This document shows, piece by piece, positions 28,555 to 39,200 of a DNA stretch of 64,000 nucleotides (position 1 is its first letter; every line of letters begins with the position of its first letter). The notes under the pieces were generated by a model. That model was not told the origin of the DNA and did no database searches. It was given only the letters and a program-made list of their open reading frames with translations. The stretch is from Scytonema tolypothrichoides VB-61278. Its GTDB lineage: Bacteria; Cyanobacteriota; Cyanobacteriia; Cyanobacteriales; Nostocaceae. The translations under genes and the position numbers were made by a program. The DNA lies in assembly GCF_000828085.3 (NCBI RefSeq), contig NZ_JXCA02000002.1, positions 747,070-811,069 on the forward strand, written 5' to 3'.

Positions 28555-29604
28555 TTACGTCCCCGCATCAGCCTTTAATGATAAATATTCAACAGATTGT
28601 GATATGTTTCCCTGCAATCCCTTAATCAGCGTGTTCACGTTATATTCAAGTAACTTGAGATAAGTCGATGCTGGACCATCTGATGGAGAGAGGGAATCTA
28701 CGTAGAACACTCCGCCAAACTTTGCACCAGTAGCATTCGCAACCTCCTTTTGCGCTTTATCGCTTACCGTACTTTCACAAAAAACAGCAGGTATTTTATT
28801 TGCCTTAACAGTGTTAATTACCTTTTCCACTTGTTTTGGAGTGGCTTGTTGTTCCGAATTCACCGCCCACAGATAAACTTCTTTTAAGCCATAGTCGCGG
28901 GTGATGTAGGAAAACGCCCCCTCACAACTGACCATATAGCGTTTATTTTGGGGAAGTACTGATACTTCTTTTAGCAGATTTTGGTCAATTTCCTTAATTT
29001 TCTGACTGTATGCTTTCGCATTAGCATTGTAAGTGTCTGCGTTCGCTGGGTCTAAATTTACCAGAGATGAACGAATATTTTCTACATAAATGACAGCGTT
29101 TTGTGGTGACATCCAAGCATGAGGATTAGGTTTACCTTTGTAAGCATCCTCCGCAATTTCCACAGGTTTAATTCCATTACTCAGAGTGATATGAGCAACT
29201 TTAGGAACGCTGTTGTAAAATTTTTCTGCCCAGCGTTCTAAACCCAGACCATTATCCAAGATGAGGTCAGCTGATTTCGCCCTCACTAAATCGCTGGGTG
29301 TCGGTTCATAACCGTGAATTTCCGAACCGGGCTTGACGATTGATTCCACAATCGCCTTATCACCCGCCACGTTTCGCGCCATATCCGCAATCACTGTGAA
29401 GGTCGTTAGAATTACCTTTTTGTCTTGTTTCGCCGAATTCACCCCATTGGTTACCTCTGGCGTAGCATTTACCTGCGACTGTTGATCAGAAGGCGTGGGA
29501 CTGCATCCACTCATCCAAAGTCCCAATAGCAGCCCAGATGCAACAACCAACGAGGGTACGTGCTGCGGCAGTCGTACCTTTAAATTGTTGATATTTTTTT
29601 TCAT
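28555..29604 (-). CDS. mntC: metal-binding lipoprotein of ABC transporter (MntC type)
   Basis: The 349-residue cluster A-I solute-binding protein delivers metal to the MntAB importer. It has a lipoprotein signal (LLLGLWMSGC, lipidated Cys at about residue 34). The metal ligands of the family are visible: His in EIHGYEPTPSD, His in NPHAWMSPQNA, Glu in SCEGAFSYIT and Asp in YVDSLSPSDGP. The His-His-Glu-Asp set, with no His-rich loop, fits manganese better than zinc. First gene of the operon, with ATG at 29604. The AT-rich upstream region holds a direct repeat ATGATAAAA on the coding strand that could be a regulator site; this is unproven. Confidence 0.88.
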   Translation of the reverse strand: MKKNINNLKVRLPQHVPSLVVASGLLLGLWMSGCSPTPSDQQSQVNATPEVTNGVNSAKQDKKVILTTFTVIADMARNVAGDKAIVESIVKPGSEIHGYEPTPSDLVRAKSADLILDNGLGLERWAEKFYNSVPKVAHITLSNGIKPVEIAEDAYKGKPNPHAWMSPQNAVIYVENIRSSLVNLDPANADTYNANAKAYSQKIKEIDQNLLKEVSVLPQNKRYMVSCEGAFSYITRDYGLKEVYLWAVNSEQQATPKQVEKVINTVKANKIPAVFCESTVSDKAQKEVANATGAKFGGVFYVDSLSPSDGPASTYLKLLEYNVNTLIKGLQGNISQSVEYLSLKADAGT

Positions 29605-29937
29605 TTAGTTTTTATCATAATTTTATCATTTTTAAATGACTTTACCATAGGGTGACTAAAAATGAAACAAAAATGAAAAAACATATCATATTTTGGTTTG
29701 AATTCCAGCAAATCAAGAAAATTCAAGGTTTATCCATAGACTTCTTCTGATAAAGATATGAATTTTTCTAAAATTAAAAAGAAAAAGAGGAACAATGGAT
29801 TATAAGAATAATTAACAATAGAAAGATATACAGCTACTCAAGTCAACTTGCAAAAAGAGGAAGTCTGAAGAGCAATCTTTGGAATCCCCCGCTATACCCT
29901 GAGCGTAGTCGAAGGGTCACCGGCGGGAGGATGTCAA
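29605..29937. other. intergenic region upstream of mntC
   Basis: This gap is very AT-rich next to mntC, consistent with a promoter. Near its other end lies the palindromic repeat CCCTGAGCGTAGTCGAAGGG (29897-29916), set inside GC-rich flanks CCCCCGC and GCGGGAGG. That structure may also serve as a transcription end. No gene is visible. Confidence 0.5.
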
Positions 29938-30984
29938 TTAATTTCTACCGAGAGTTTGTTTGAGCCACACTGCTGCCTTACTTGCTGCTTCCTCCACAAT
30001 CTCTGGTTGATCGTAAAACGCAATGTGATTTGCTGTGGTCATCCAGTGAATACTTTTCTGATTGGTTGGTATGCTCTTGAAAAAGCGACGTGCACCATCT
30101 GGAACTAAAGCTGTATCCGAGTGGATGACCAAAGTTGGAGCTTTGATATCACGACCAGCATCAATTGCATTAAATTGTAAGAAAGGCTCAAAGAACATCA
30201 CTGCCGAACGATTTACCCAACCAGAACTCGCACCACGGTTTGTTCCGTAATAGTCGTAAGCTTCCTGTCCCGGCATTGCTACGTTTTGGTTTTTCGGATC
30301 TACGTTCGTCATATAATCAACTTGACCCGTTTTTTCATACTTCATACGGGCTTCTTTTCCCATTTTGAGACGTGCTTCGTAGTTCTCACCCAGCCATTGA
30401 CGCATCACTTGGGGATCATGATAGAAGCCTGCTACAGTCACAAGAGCATTAATCGATTTATCCATTGCAGCAGCTTTAGCTGAGTATCCACCACCCGAAC
30501 AAACACCCAATAAACCCACCGCCGAGTGCTTGACTTCCGGTAATGCCCGCAAAAATGTGACTGCATTGTGAATGTCCTGAACTTTCATTTGAGGGTTTTC
30601 AAACTGGCGGGGTGCGCCACCGCTTTCACCATAGGTGCGGTGGTCGAAAGTCAAAGCAACAAATCCTTGCTCGGCTAATTTACGAGCATATACAGCAGGA
30701 ACTTGTTCTTTTACGCTCGATTGGGGACCAACCACAACAACTGCTGGCTGTGCTCCTTTGCTTCTACTTGTAGGAAGATAGAGATTACCCACAACTTTAG
30801 TACCTTGGCTCTGGAATTGGACTTTGCGGATAGCAATATTATTGGCTGTCTTTGTTTGGGTAACAGTAGGCATTGGGGATTCTCCAATTTTTTGGCGTTC
30901 AGCATTGCTCATTTGAGGTAGAGTCAGCAAACCAACAGAAGCCACTGTGAGTGTTGTTAAAGCGAACTTTTTAAGTGAAAGCAT
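29938..30984 (-). CDS. exported alpha/beta hydrolase, dienelactone-hydrolase-like
   Basis: The protein (about 348 residues) has a signal peptide (MLSLKKFALTTLTVASVGLL, cleavage near residue 28 after SNA) and an alpha/beta hydrolase fold. The nucleophile elbow reads GVCSGG, so a Cys takes the place usual for Ser, as in dienelactone hydrolases. The segment LTFDHRTYGESGGAPRQFE is typical of the fold, and DTALVPDGA and ANHIAFYDQPE supply the likely acid and His. Substrate unknown. The ATG at 30984 starts the signal peptide; a TTG at 31059 would add 25 residues. The AraC-family gene ends 49-124 bases upstream on the same strand and may regulate this gene. Confidence 0.82.
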   Translation of the reverse strand: MLSLKKFALTTLTVASVGLLTLPQMSNAERQKIGESPMPTVTQTKTANNIAIRKVQFQSQGTKVVGNLYLPTSRSKGAQPAVVVVGPQSSVKEQVPAVYARKLAEQGFVALTFDHRTYGESGGAPRQFENPQMKVQDIHNAVTFLRALPEVKHSAVGLLGVCSGGGYSAKAAAMDKSINALVTVAGFYHDPQVMRQWLGENYEARLKMGKEARMKYEKTGQVDYMTNVDPKNQNVAMPGQEAYDYYGTNRGASSGWVNRSAVMFFEPFLQFNAIDAGRDIKAPTLVIHSDTALVPDGARRFFKSIPTNQKSIHWMTTANHIAFYDQPEIVEEAASKAAVWLKQTLGRN

Positions 30985-31108
30985 GGCTGTTTCTGGTGAG
31001 CGTTTTTTTATTTTTTGGATTTGTGTCTCAAGTCGGCTTTGTTGTTTGCCGATAGTCAAATAATCGCAGGAGGTAGCCGAGAAAAACTTGGAAATTCTTG
31101 CTCAATTT

Positions 31109-32005
31109 TTAGAGTGTCTTAGCAAAAGCACGTGGAGTCATGCCAAAGGCGCGTTTAAAGACATTACTAAAGTGTGACTGGTCAAAAAAGCCACAGAAGA
31201 CTGCCACTTCAGAAAGGGACATCTGACCTGTTAGTATCAATTTTTTTGCTCGTTCCAGCCGCAGATTCAGGACAAACTGATGTGGTGCCAGACCTGTGGT
31301 ATTCTTGAATAAGCGAGAAAAATAAAATTCGGAAACTTGGGCGACATCTGCAAGTTGGCTGAGGCTCAACTCTGCACCAAGTTGCGTTCTTGTGTATTCA
31401 ATGACTTCTTTGAGTTGTATTGAGGAGAGTTTCCCTTTTGGACTTAAGGGCTTTTTGGCTTTGCGGCTATGGTTGCTCAACAGATGCAACGTGAAGGCAA
31501 GAGATAGAGTTTCTGCATACAAGGGTTCCCCAGGCGATGCTAACTCTCTTGATAGCGCTCTAGCATAGTTATATGCCAACTCATCTGTTATGCAACGACG
31601 TTCTGCAAAGGTGTCAATGGCAGTTGGAGTACGATCTTCGAGAATGCTGGTAATGAAATCTGGCGTTAGGGCAATGGCTGCTACCGTCACTTCATCCTGC
31701 CAGAAGGGAGCGTTGGTTTCACCATTAGACTGAAGACAAAACCCACCTGGTGGAAGAATAGCTTCATGGGTTCGTCCCTCACTACGCCAGCCAAAACGCA
31801 CAGCTCCACCTAAATTTATAATTAGTCGATGCCCTTCGATGTAGTGTTCTGGAAGTTCCATCGGCTGGAGTCGGTGTACTTCTAAGGTTAAATTCTGACG
31901 CCATCCTGCTTGAGAACTAGAGAGAACAACTGAACTATCTGGGGCTGATGGAAAACGCTGCCCTGTTTGCGGATTAATTAAATTGATACTACTGTGTAAC
32001 GTCAT
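31109..32005 (-). CDS. AraC-family transcriptional regulator
   Basis: The 298-residue protein has an N-terminal cupin-like ligand domain (about residues 1-180) and a C-terminal double helix-turn-helix of the AraC/XylS type (about 195-298): LSLSQLADVAQVSEFYFSRL, FKNTTGLAPHQFVLNLRLERAKKLI-like second part, and the signature FCGFFDQSHFSNVFKRAFGMTP. It probably controls the hydrolase gene just downstream, since such pairs (AraC regulator plus hydrolase) are common. The ligand is unknown. Start ATG at 32005. Confidence 0.9.
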   Translation of the reverse strand: MTLHSSINLINPQTGQRFPSAPDSSVVLSSSQAGWRQNLTLEVHRLQPMELPEHYIEGHRLIINLGGAVRFGWRSEGRTHEAILPPGGFCLQSNGETNAPFWQDEVTVAAIALTPDFITSILEDRTPTAIDTFAERRCITDELAYNYARALSRELASPGEPLYAETLSLAFTLHLLSNHSRKAKKPLSPKGKLSSIQLKEVIEYTRTQLGAELSLSQLADVAQVSEFYFSRLFKNTTGLAPHQFVLNLRLERAKKLILTGQMSLSEVAVFCGFFDQSHFSNVFKRAFGMTPRAFAKTL

Positions 32006-32383
32006 GACAAAGTCCTTAATCTCAAGAAATCGCGGATCTTGGCATTATCTTTGATTTTCTATTATTTTTTTGGACGCTATTAGTTTAAATTCAACCACAT
32101 TTTAGGAGTAATGCCATTGCCAAAAAATACAGAGTAAAGTTTCGGTTTTGCATCAAGAGTTTTTAGCCACCCACAATTGAAATCTGGGTTAATGGCTGAA
32201 ATCCATATCCAGAAATCAGGTTTCTTGGAGAAATCAACTCTCCTAATCCAAAATCTAAAATTAAAATCCAAAGCGGTATAAGTTTCGCTAGGATGGTGTA
32301 GCCTAAGCATTAGCTACTGTTTTTTACACTTTATTTAAACCTAAGCGATACCTGCTGCTCGTCCTTCCGAACTCCTCACACCC
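32006..32383. other. intergenic region between the araC-type gene and pcrA
   Basis: The two flanking genes are divergent, so promoters for both lie here. The sequence around 32225-32275 (CCAAAATCTAAAATTAAAATCCAAAG) is low-complexity and similar to the repeat at 15060-15110. The minus-strand frame at 32080-32310 shows no protein family character. Confidence 0.45.
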
Positions 32384-34726
32384 ATGACAACAACCACAGA
32401 CTTCCTCAGTCATCTCAACCCTAGTCAACGTCGCGCTGTTGAACATCACTGCGGTCCCTTGCTCGTTGTTGCTGGTGCAGGTTCCGGCAAAACACGAGCG
32501 CTAACATATCGCATTGCTAACCTTATTTTGCAACATCGTGTCGATCCAGAAAATATCCTGGCGGTAACCTTCACCAACAAAGCCGCACGGGAAATGAAAG
32601 AACGTATTCAAAAGTTATTTGCCGATCGCCTAGCAATCACAGAATACAACGAGCGATTTGATTTGTTGCCAGAATACGACCAAACTAAGCTCAAGTCGAA
32701 AGTCTGGAAAAATTATATCAAAGAAATGTGGTGCGGTACTTTCCACAGTCTCCTTTCTCGCGTTCTTCGCTTTGACATCGACAAATACAAAGACGAAAAA
32801 GGACGCCAATGGACGCGGAATTTTTCCATTTTTGATGAGTCTGACGCCCAAAGTCTTGTGAAAGAAATTGTCACCAAACAGCTTAATCTGGACGATAAAA
32901 AATTTGAACCCCGTTCTGTGCGCTACGCAATTAGTAATGCCAAAAACCAAGGCTTATCACCCAAAGAATTCGAGAGAGAACAACCCAATTATCGCGGACG
33001 GGTGATAGCAGAAGTTTACAATCACTATCAAAGCCGACTTGCACAGAACAACGCCCTCGACTTTGATGATCTTATCCTCGTTCCTGTGAAATTGTTTCAG
33101 CAGAATGAGCAAGTCTTAGGTTATTGGCATAATAAATTTCGCCATATCCTGGTAGATGAATATCAGGATACGAACCGCACTCAATACGAACTCATCCGCC
33201 TGTTGACGACGAATGGCGAAACCAAAAAGAGTGATTGGGACTGGACAAATCGTTCTACTTTCGTGGTTGGTGATGCGGATCAATCGATTTACTCATTTAG
33301 AATGGCAGACTTCACCATCTTGTTAAACTTTCAACAAGATTTTGGCGACGGCTTACCAGACGAAGACACCCGCACGATGGTGAAGTTGGAAGAGAATTAT
33401 CGCTCTTGTGAAAATATTCTACAAGCAGCAAACGAACTGATTGAAAACAACACCCAACGTATTGATAAAATTCTTAAAGCAACAAGAGGTGCAGGAGAAG
33501 AGATTTTTTCTCACAAAGCAGATGATGAAATTGCAGAAGCAGATTTTGTCATCAATCAAATTCGCTCTTTGGCAAATCAGCATCCAGAGTTGACTTGGGG
33601 GAGTTTTGCCATACTTTATCGTACCAACGCCCAATCTCGACCGTTTGAAGAATTATTGGTGCGATTAGGAATTCCCTACACAGTTGTGGGAGGGATAAAG
33701 TTTTACGATCGCAAAGAAATTAAAGATGTCTTGGGTTACTTGCGGGCGATCGCCAACCCATCTGATACACTCAGTTTATTGCGAGTGATCAATACTCCCC
33801 GGCGCGGAATTGGTAAAGCCACCATCGACGCACTGGTAAACGCCTCTCAAGAATTAGGCACAACCCTGTGGGAAATACTGATTGATGAGACATCAGTAAA
33901 TACATTAGCAGGACGTTCTGCTAAATCAGTTAATGCTTTTGCCCAGATGATTCGTCATTTACAAGAAAAAATAGAGACGGTTCCAGTTTCCGAACTTGTG
34001 CAAAGGGTGCTGGAAGACTCTGGATATATTAAAGACTTGGAAACGCAAAGTACAGATGAAGCAGAAGACAGGTTGCAAAACGTCCAAGAACTATTCAACG
34101 CTGCGCTGCAATTTGAACAAGAAAACGAAGATGTCAACCTGCAAGCCTTTCTGTCCAGTACCGCCCTCAGTTCCGATTTGGATAACTTAAAAGAAGGAGA
34201 AACAGCAGTTTCGCTGTTAACTTTACACGCCTCCAAGGGACTGGAGTTTCCTGTTGTGTTCTTGGTGGGAATGGAACAAGGACTATTTCCTAACTACCGT
34301 TCAATGAACGATCCAGCATCTTTGGAAGAAGAACGCCGCTTGTGCTACGTGGGGATTACTCGCGCCCAAGAACGGCTGTATTTAACCCACGCGCGTGAAC
34401 GCCGTCTTTATGGTTCTCGGGAACCTGCTTTGCGATCGCAATTTCTCGACGAATTACCCGAAGAATTATTAATGACTCGACAAAAAAGCAGTGTTGCTTA
34501 TACAAAAGGTACTGGTGGTAGCACAGCCCAACGTACAACCAAACGAAACCAAGATACTACTGCTAATTGGCAAGTCGGCGAAAAAGTTTTGCACAAAAGC
34601 TTTGGTATTGGAGAGATTACTCACATTTTTGGTGCGGGAAATAAAGTTTCTTTGGCGATTAAATTTGATAGTTTGGGGCAAAAAATTATCGATCCAAGAG
34701 TTGCACAGTTGCAACGGGTGGAGTGA
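32384..34726 (+). CDS. pcrA: ATP-dependent DNA helicase PcrA/UvrD
   Basis: This superfamily 1A 3'-5' helicase acts in repair and replication restart. It has 780 residues. Motifs seen: Q-motif LNPSQRRAV, motif I GAGSGKTRALTY (residues 31-37 for the loop), motif Ia AVTFTNKAAREM, motif II LVDEYQDTN, motif III VVGDADQSIYSFRMAD, motif IV LEENYRS, motif V TLHASKGLEFPVVFL, and motif VI EERRLCYVGITRAQERL. The C-terminal 60 residues are a PcrA-type Tudor-like domain (WQVGEKVLHKSFGIGEITHI), which binds RNA polymerase in other bacteria. Full length and monocistronic. Confidence 0.96.
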   Translation: MTTTTDFLSHLNPSQRRAVEHHCGPLLVVAGAGSGKTRALTYRIANLILQHRVDPENILAVTFTNKAAREMKERIQKLFADRLAITEYNERFDLLPEYDQTKLKSKVWKNYIKEMWCGTFHSLLSRVLRFDIDKYKDEKGRQWTRNFSIFDESDAQSLVKEIVTKQLNLDDKKFEPRSVRYAISNAKNQGLSPKEFEREQPNYRGRVIAEVYNHYQSRLAQNNALDFDDLILVPVKLFQQNEQVLGYWHNKFRHILVDEYQDTNRTQYELIRLLTTNGETKKSDWDWTNRSTFVVGDADQSIYSFRMADFTILLNFQQDFGDGLPDEDTRTMVKLEENYRSCENILQAANELIENNTQRIDKILKATRGAGEEIFSHKADDEIAEADFVINQIRSLANQHPELTWGSFAILYRTNAQSRPFEELLVRLGIPYTVVGGIKFYDRKEIKDVLGYLRAIANPSDTLSLLRVINTPRRGIGKATIDALVNASQELGTTLWEILIDETSVNTLAGRSAKSVNAFAQMIRHLQEKIETVPVSELVQRVLEDSGYIKDLETQSTDEAEDRLQNVQELFNAALQFEQENEDVNLQAFLSSTALSSDLDNLKEGETAVSLLTLHASKGLEFPVVFLVGMEQGLFPNYRSMNDPASLEEERRLCYVGITRAQERLYLTHARERRLYGSREPALRSQFLDELPEELLMTRQKSSVAYTKGTGGSTAQRTTKRNQDTTANWQVGEKVLHKSFGIGEITHIFGAGNKVSLAIKFDSLGQKIIDPRVAQLQRVE

Positions 34727-34802
34727 TAACAATTCCCGCCTGGTGGATCGGGAATTATTGGTTTCCTGATCGAAATTGAAGGACTTGCGCCCTCTAGACT
34801 GG

Positions 34803-35108
34803 ATGTTGACGTTAGCATCTGAGCTAGAGAAGGAATTTTGGCAAGAGTTTCGCGAATATGAGGAGACTATTCGTATGCGTTATATTACCAGTGTTGAGCG
34901 TATTGGAATTGAAAAAGGTATTGAGCAAGGGTTAATAAAAGGTATTTCTTTGGGATTAAAACTCAAATTTGGAGAGTCGGGTCAAAGTTTGTTACCGGAA
35001 ATTGAATCTATTGGGGATGTTGATTTGTTGTCAACTATTTTGGATGCTATAGAAACTGTAACTACAGTAGAACAATTGCGGCAAGTTTATCTACCAGTAA
35101 GTGAGTAG
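34803..35108 (+). pseudogene. C-terminal fragment of an Rpn/PD-(D/E)XK-transposase-like protein
   Basis: The about 100-residue frame (TLASELEKEFWQEFREYEE, then a Gly/Ile/Glu-rich coiled stretch GIEKGIEQGLIKGISLGLKL, then KFGESGQSLLPEIESIGDVDLL and an ending EQLRQVYLP) matches the C-terminal part of a large cyanobacterial family related to recombination-promoting nucleases (Rpn/DUF4351-like), which are usually about 250-320 residues long. The N-terminal nuclease domain is missing, so this is probably a remnant. A short expressed protein from the ATG at 34803 cannot be excluded. It lies between pcrA and a repeat block. Confidence 0.6.
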
Positions 35109-35134
35109 TTTAGAGGATGGCGATTACCTAGCCC

Positions 35135-35290
35135 CTAAAAGGGGCGCTGCGCAAACGGTAGAGCTTCGCTTAACGCTCAAACACGAAGTCATGCTATGAA
35201 GCGATCTGCCGTTCGCGCAGCGTGTCCCGGAGGGACTCACGCTCATGCTGAGGGCTTTGCGCTTAGGCCGCAGCGAAGCTATCGCTCTTA
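35135..35290. repeat. GC-rich dispersed repeat block
   Basis: Palindromic modules (GGGGCGCTGCGCAAACGGTA, GCCGTTCGCGCAGCGTGTCC, CGGAGGGACTCACGCTC, GGCCGCAGCGAAGC) lie directly after the Rpn-like fragment. They share modules with the blocks at 6075-6250 and 57115-57370. The rest of 35291-35454 is featureless. Confidence 0.6.
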
Positions 35291-35454
35291 TTTTCAAGAA
35301 TTAGCATGAAACGTAGGGTTTATAAACACCCCTTTGATGAAGCAGCGCTACACCCGCTTCTTCAGCAACCTTACTCGAAGCTGGGAATTCCAAATCTTGA
35401 TTCTCTATTCTGAGTTCTGAGTTCCTAGCTGAGGAGTACTTTTTCGGTAAAAAT

Positions 35455-36201
35455 TCATAAATCTTCTATTCTCATGTCATAACCACCAAATATCTCCATG
35501 TATTCAAGAATAGAAGTGCCAAATTCATCCTCAGATACTTTCCCTTTTACTAGAAGATCTACCACTCGATCAGGACCTCTCAGGTGTGCCCCTGCTAAAA
35601 TGCCAGAAAGGGTAACTGTGATTGTTTTTGATTTTCCTTTATCATGAAACGTTTTTTTCTGACTAAGGTAATTGTTTATAGATTTACCTTGCTGAGTGAG
35701 GATATCGTTGATATCCTTCCAATACACCCTAAAAGCTTCACGAATCGCTTCTTCTTGAACATTAGGGGAATTGAGAAATTTTAATTTGCTATCAATACCC
35801 TTCTTTTTTGTCCATGTACCTCGCCAGTAATTCTTATCAGCACCACGTCCATAATAAACGTCGGCTTTGTAGTAACCAAGACGAATCAGCAGGATTTCTC
35901 CAAATTGGTATTTCCCAAGAAATGAGAGTGGGTTTTCAAATTGGTATTGATTAGGATTTCCTGATAATAGCCCTGTTTCACGAACTCCAAGTGCTTCCAA
36001 CATATCTTGAAAACTTCCCTTGCTGATACCAGATTGCTTTTTTGGAGAAAGAACAAGTACCATCTCAGATTTCAACCAATTAGAGTCATTTCCCATTAAT
36101 AAGTCATTACTGTAAGAACTTAGACTCAGTAAATTGCCATTTGCATAAAGGAGTTGACAAACTATAAGTAGTAAAATAAAGTTACGAGCTATCTTTGACA
36201 C
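35455..36201 (-). CDS. exported lysozyme-like protein (putative peptidoglycan hydrolase)
   Basis: The 248-residue protein has a signal peptide (IARNFILLLIVCQLLYANG). A lysozyme-like segment follows: EALGVRETG with a candidate catalytic Glu (about residue 75), FLGKYQFGEILLIRLGYY, and a C-terminal VTLSGILAGAHLRGPDRVV with FGTSILEYMEIFGGYD. This order (RExxG, G-YQ-GE--L---GYY, SG-LAGAHL, GTS---Y---F-GYD) resembles lysozyme-fold proteins that I recall from phage-like and secretion contexts; the match is from memory. Start is GTG at 36201 with an AGGA ribosome site that overlaps the end of the metalloprotease gene, 8 bases upstream. The two genes are almost certainly cotranscribed. Confidence 0.6.
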   Translation of the reverse strand: MSKIARNFILLLIVCQLLYANGNLLSLSSYSNDLLMGNDSNWLKSEMVLVLSPKKQSGISKGSFQDMLEALGVRETGLLSGNPNQYQFENPLSFLGKYQFGEILLIRLGYYKADVYYGRGADKNYWRGTWTKKKGIDSKLKFLNSPNVQEEAIREAFRVYWKDINDILTQQGKSINNYLSQKKTFHDKGKSKTITVTLSGILAGAHLRGPDRVVDLLVKGKVSEDEFGTSILEYMEIFGGYDMRIEDL

Positions 36202-36209
36202 AGGTTTTC

Positions 36210-39200
36210 CTAATTCGCTTGCACTTGGGCGTTCAAGATTTTATTAATGCGATCGCGTGTTTCTAGCAAATGTGCCTTGGTGTACTCATCGTTTGAACTC
36301 AGTCCATCCAGCTTTTCATTTAGTTGTTTTAGTTTATACCAAGCTAGCGTACGAGCATCTTCTGGGACACGTTCTTTACGTAAAACCATCGCAGTCAATT
36401 TGTCAACATATTGCCGCTGCAAACCTCTACGCAAACTAGAAATAACGATGGGCTTGCCATTTGGTTTGACGACCTCAGTCCAAATATCATTTTGTAATGT
36501 ATCAAATAGTTCTGGTAGAGTTAGGGCTTGATCGCGCGGACTTTTGAGTTCGATATCCTTGAGACGGGAGAGGCGATCGCTTGACAGCAAATCCCACAAC
36601 ACCGAACTCTGCATATACAATACCCAATCATGAATTGGAAAGTCCAAACGACCAATCCGAGGAGAACTCCCCCAATGTCGCCAACGGGAAGGTGCTAATT
36701 TATTCAGCAATTCTGGCGGAAAACTCAAAGCATCCTCAGCGAATACATACTTTTGTACAAGGTCTAACGCCTGCCGTTGTTCTTGCACAGGCACAGGTTG
36801 AAATGGTAACTTCCCTTTAGGATCACCTGGTTGAACTCTGTAGAAAGACTGACCACCTACGTATTTTGTAATATAGTAAACATTCTTAAAATACTGGTCA
36901 AAGACTGTACCAAACTGTTCCTTCACATCGCTGAAACTCTCGCCAGACAAGAGGTCAACTTTGTTGAGACGTTGCCACAAAAGCAATGCATTATCCAACT
37001 GCCAATGAGAATAGACCAGCACATTACTGCTGTTATCCCATGCATTCGCCGTTGGGTCAAGGTCAAACATATCTTCATCTGTAGAATAACTTAACTCAGG
37101 TTTGTTAGATTCCTGAGCAACTTTATCCAAAAATGGTTTTTCTGCTGCAGGAGTTGCGACTGGAATTGGTGCGTAACCGTATTGAATTGCCCACTCATCA
37201 TAAGGTCCTATCATCTTAGGAAAATAATCTCCCTGCTTAGTACCTTGAGGTGCAATATTTGGTGGAATATAGTCCATCACTGACGAAATCATACCCTTGG
37301 TGCGAGTGATATCCTGGTTGTTTATCTGTTCGGGAGTAAGCATTGTACTACCACGGAAGTTATGCCTCAACCCCAAGGTGTGTCCCACTTCATGTGCAAT
37401 AATTAAGCGTAAATATTGATGAATATAATCTTTCATTTGCTCACGACTTGGCGGCGTGTTTTGCAAAAGCTTCATTGCCAGTGAACCATAAGCAAATTGG
37501 TTAGCAGCTTCCATACCATAGCAAAGGTCATACTGACCTGCCAGTTTTGATAAACGACTCGCTAACCCCTCCATTGCCATACTCTCAACGGAAGTGTCGC
37601 TACTTTCTGCTTCTGTTCTATTGGTGCAAAGCAGGCTATTTTGCATCAACGCAGACAGCGGCGTCTGATTTTGGGTTTGCTTGAACTGTCCAACTCTAGA
37701 ATAATCATTCTTGAGTGCCCGGATAAAGCTGCCATCTACCAAAATGTCTGCAGCTAGAATTTCTCCAGTCAATGGATTAACACGGGATGGTCCCATAGCG
37801 AAATATCCATCTACTGTGTTAATCCAGCGAATGGTGTTGTAGCGTATATCTGCGGGATCCCATGTCGCATTATCCGGCATTTGCTGTACTTGAATCGCAT
37901 CTTTGAATCCTGCTTTTTCAAAGGCTTTATTCCACAGCAGGACACCTTCTTTGATGGCATCGCGGTATTCTAGGGGTACTGCGTTATCAATCCAGAAGAT
38001 AATTGGTTTTTTCGGTGGAGAAAGGGCTGCGCTAGGGTTTTGCTTTTCTAAATTCCAACGGTTGATGTAGCGGACAAATGGATCTCTGTGCTCATCGTTA
38101 GATATATCTTGGTAAGCAGTGATAAAATAGCCAACACGCTCATCAGCTAAACGCGGTCGATAATTGTTTTCTGGAAGTTGGGAAAGACTGTAGTGAACAC
38201 GCAAGCTAAAGCCTCGAAGATCCGCTAGTGTACCACCAAAACGGAATTTTTCACTATTGGCACGGGTGTTAGTGAAGTTCAATACCGACTCAATTTCCAT
38301 ATTTAGGGGAAAAACTTTAGCAGTCCCAAAATAGGATTTATCTGTCGCTGGCGCAACTCCCAAACTAACAGATAATCCAGCTAAATCTGTTAGTAGTAGG
38401 TCTCCCAAATCAATGAGAATTGTTTTGCGTACTGGATGAATACTTTTAATGGATACTGAGTAGAGGACTGAGTCACTAAAAGATCGGGCGAGCGATCGCT
38501 CTTGCGGATCTCCTTCACGAGTCCGAAAATTTACATTGCGAACCACAAATTGCACTTTATTATTCACCCGCTGAAAGTAAAATAAAAAATCGTGCAACGG
38601 CATTCCACTGTAGATTCCAGCCTCACCAATCCCAGATTCTAACGTTCCTGTCGCTAAATAATTTTTCTTCAGCTGTTCTGGTTTAATTTCTAGATAAATT
38701 TTATTCTTTTCCTTTTCTCGATACAAAGTAAAGAGTCCTGGCAGAATTTCAGCATCTTTGACAACTTTATCAAACGACTCTAATTCTTCCTTTTTTGATG
38801 GTTTCGGAATGACCTCAGTTTTTTCCTCTGGCTTAATAGGCTTCTCTACAATATTCTGTACTTGTAAAAATGGTTGTTCAACTTTTTTAGTATCTTCAAC
38901 CACCCAAAGAAAAGATTGGCGCTGTGCTTGTTGCTTCCCATCAATCACCCAGACTTGCTCTTTTGAGAACCCCTGTTTCTCAAAAAAAGCTACATTCTCT
39001 AATTTTGATTGACGTGACTGCGAGGACCACAAGACGAATGAGGGAACAACAGTTGTTTCCCGGACTCTGTAACTCTTTTCCTCTTTCGCTGCTCTTTCTC
39101 CTGGTTCCGCACTCTCCTTGTCAGCAAAGCGCCCAGCTTCAGACACTTTTAAAGCTTTTGACTTAGCACTAGAAGGTGGTATACCTAAAAACAAACAATA

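Noticed and set aside
32080-32310. 76-residue minus-strand frame upstream of pcrA
   Set aside because: It reads through low-complexity repeat sequence (AAAATCTAAAATTAAAATCC type) and lies in a divergent promoter region.
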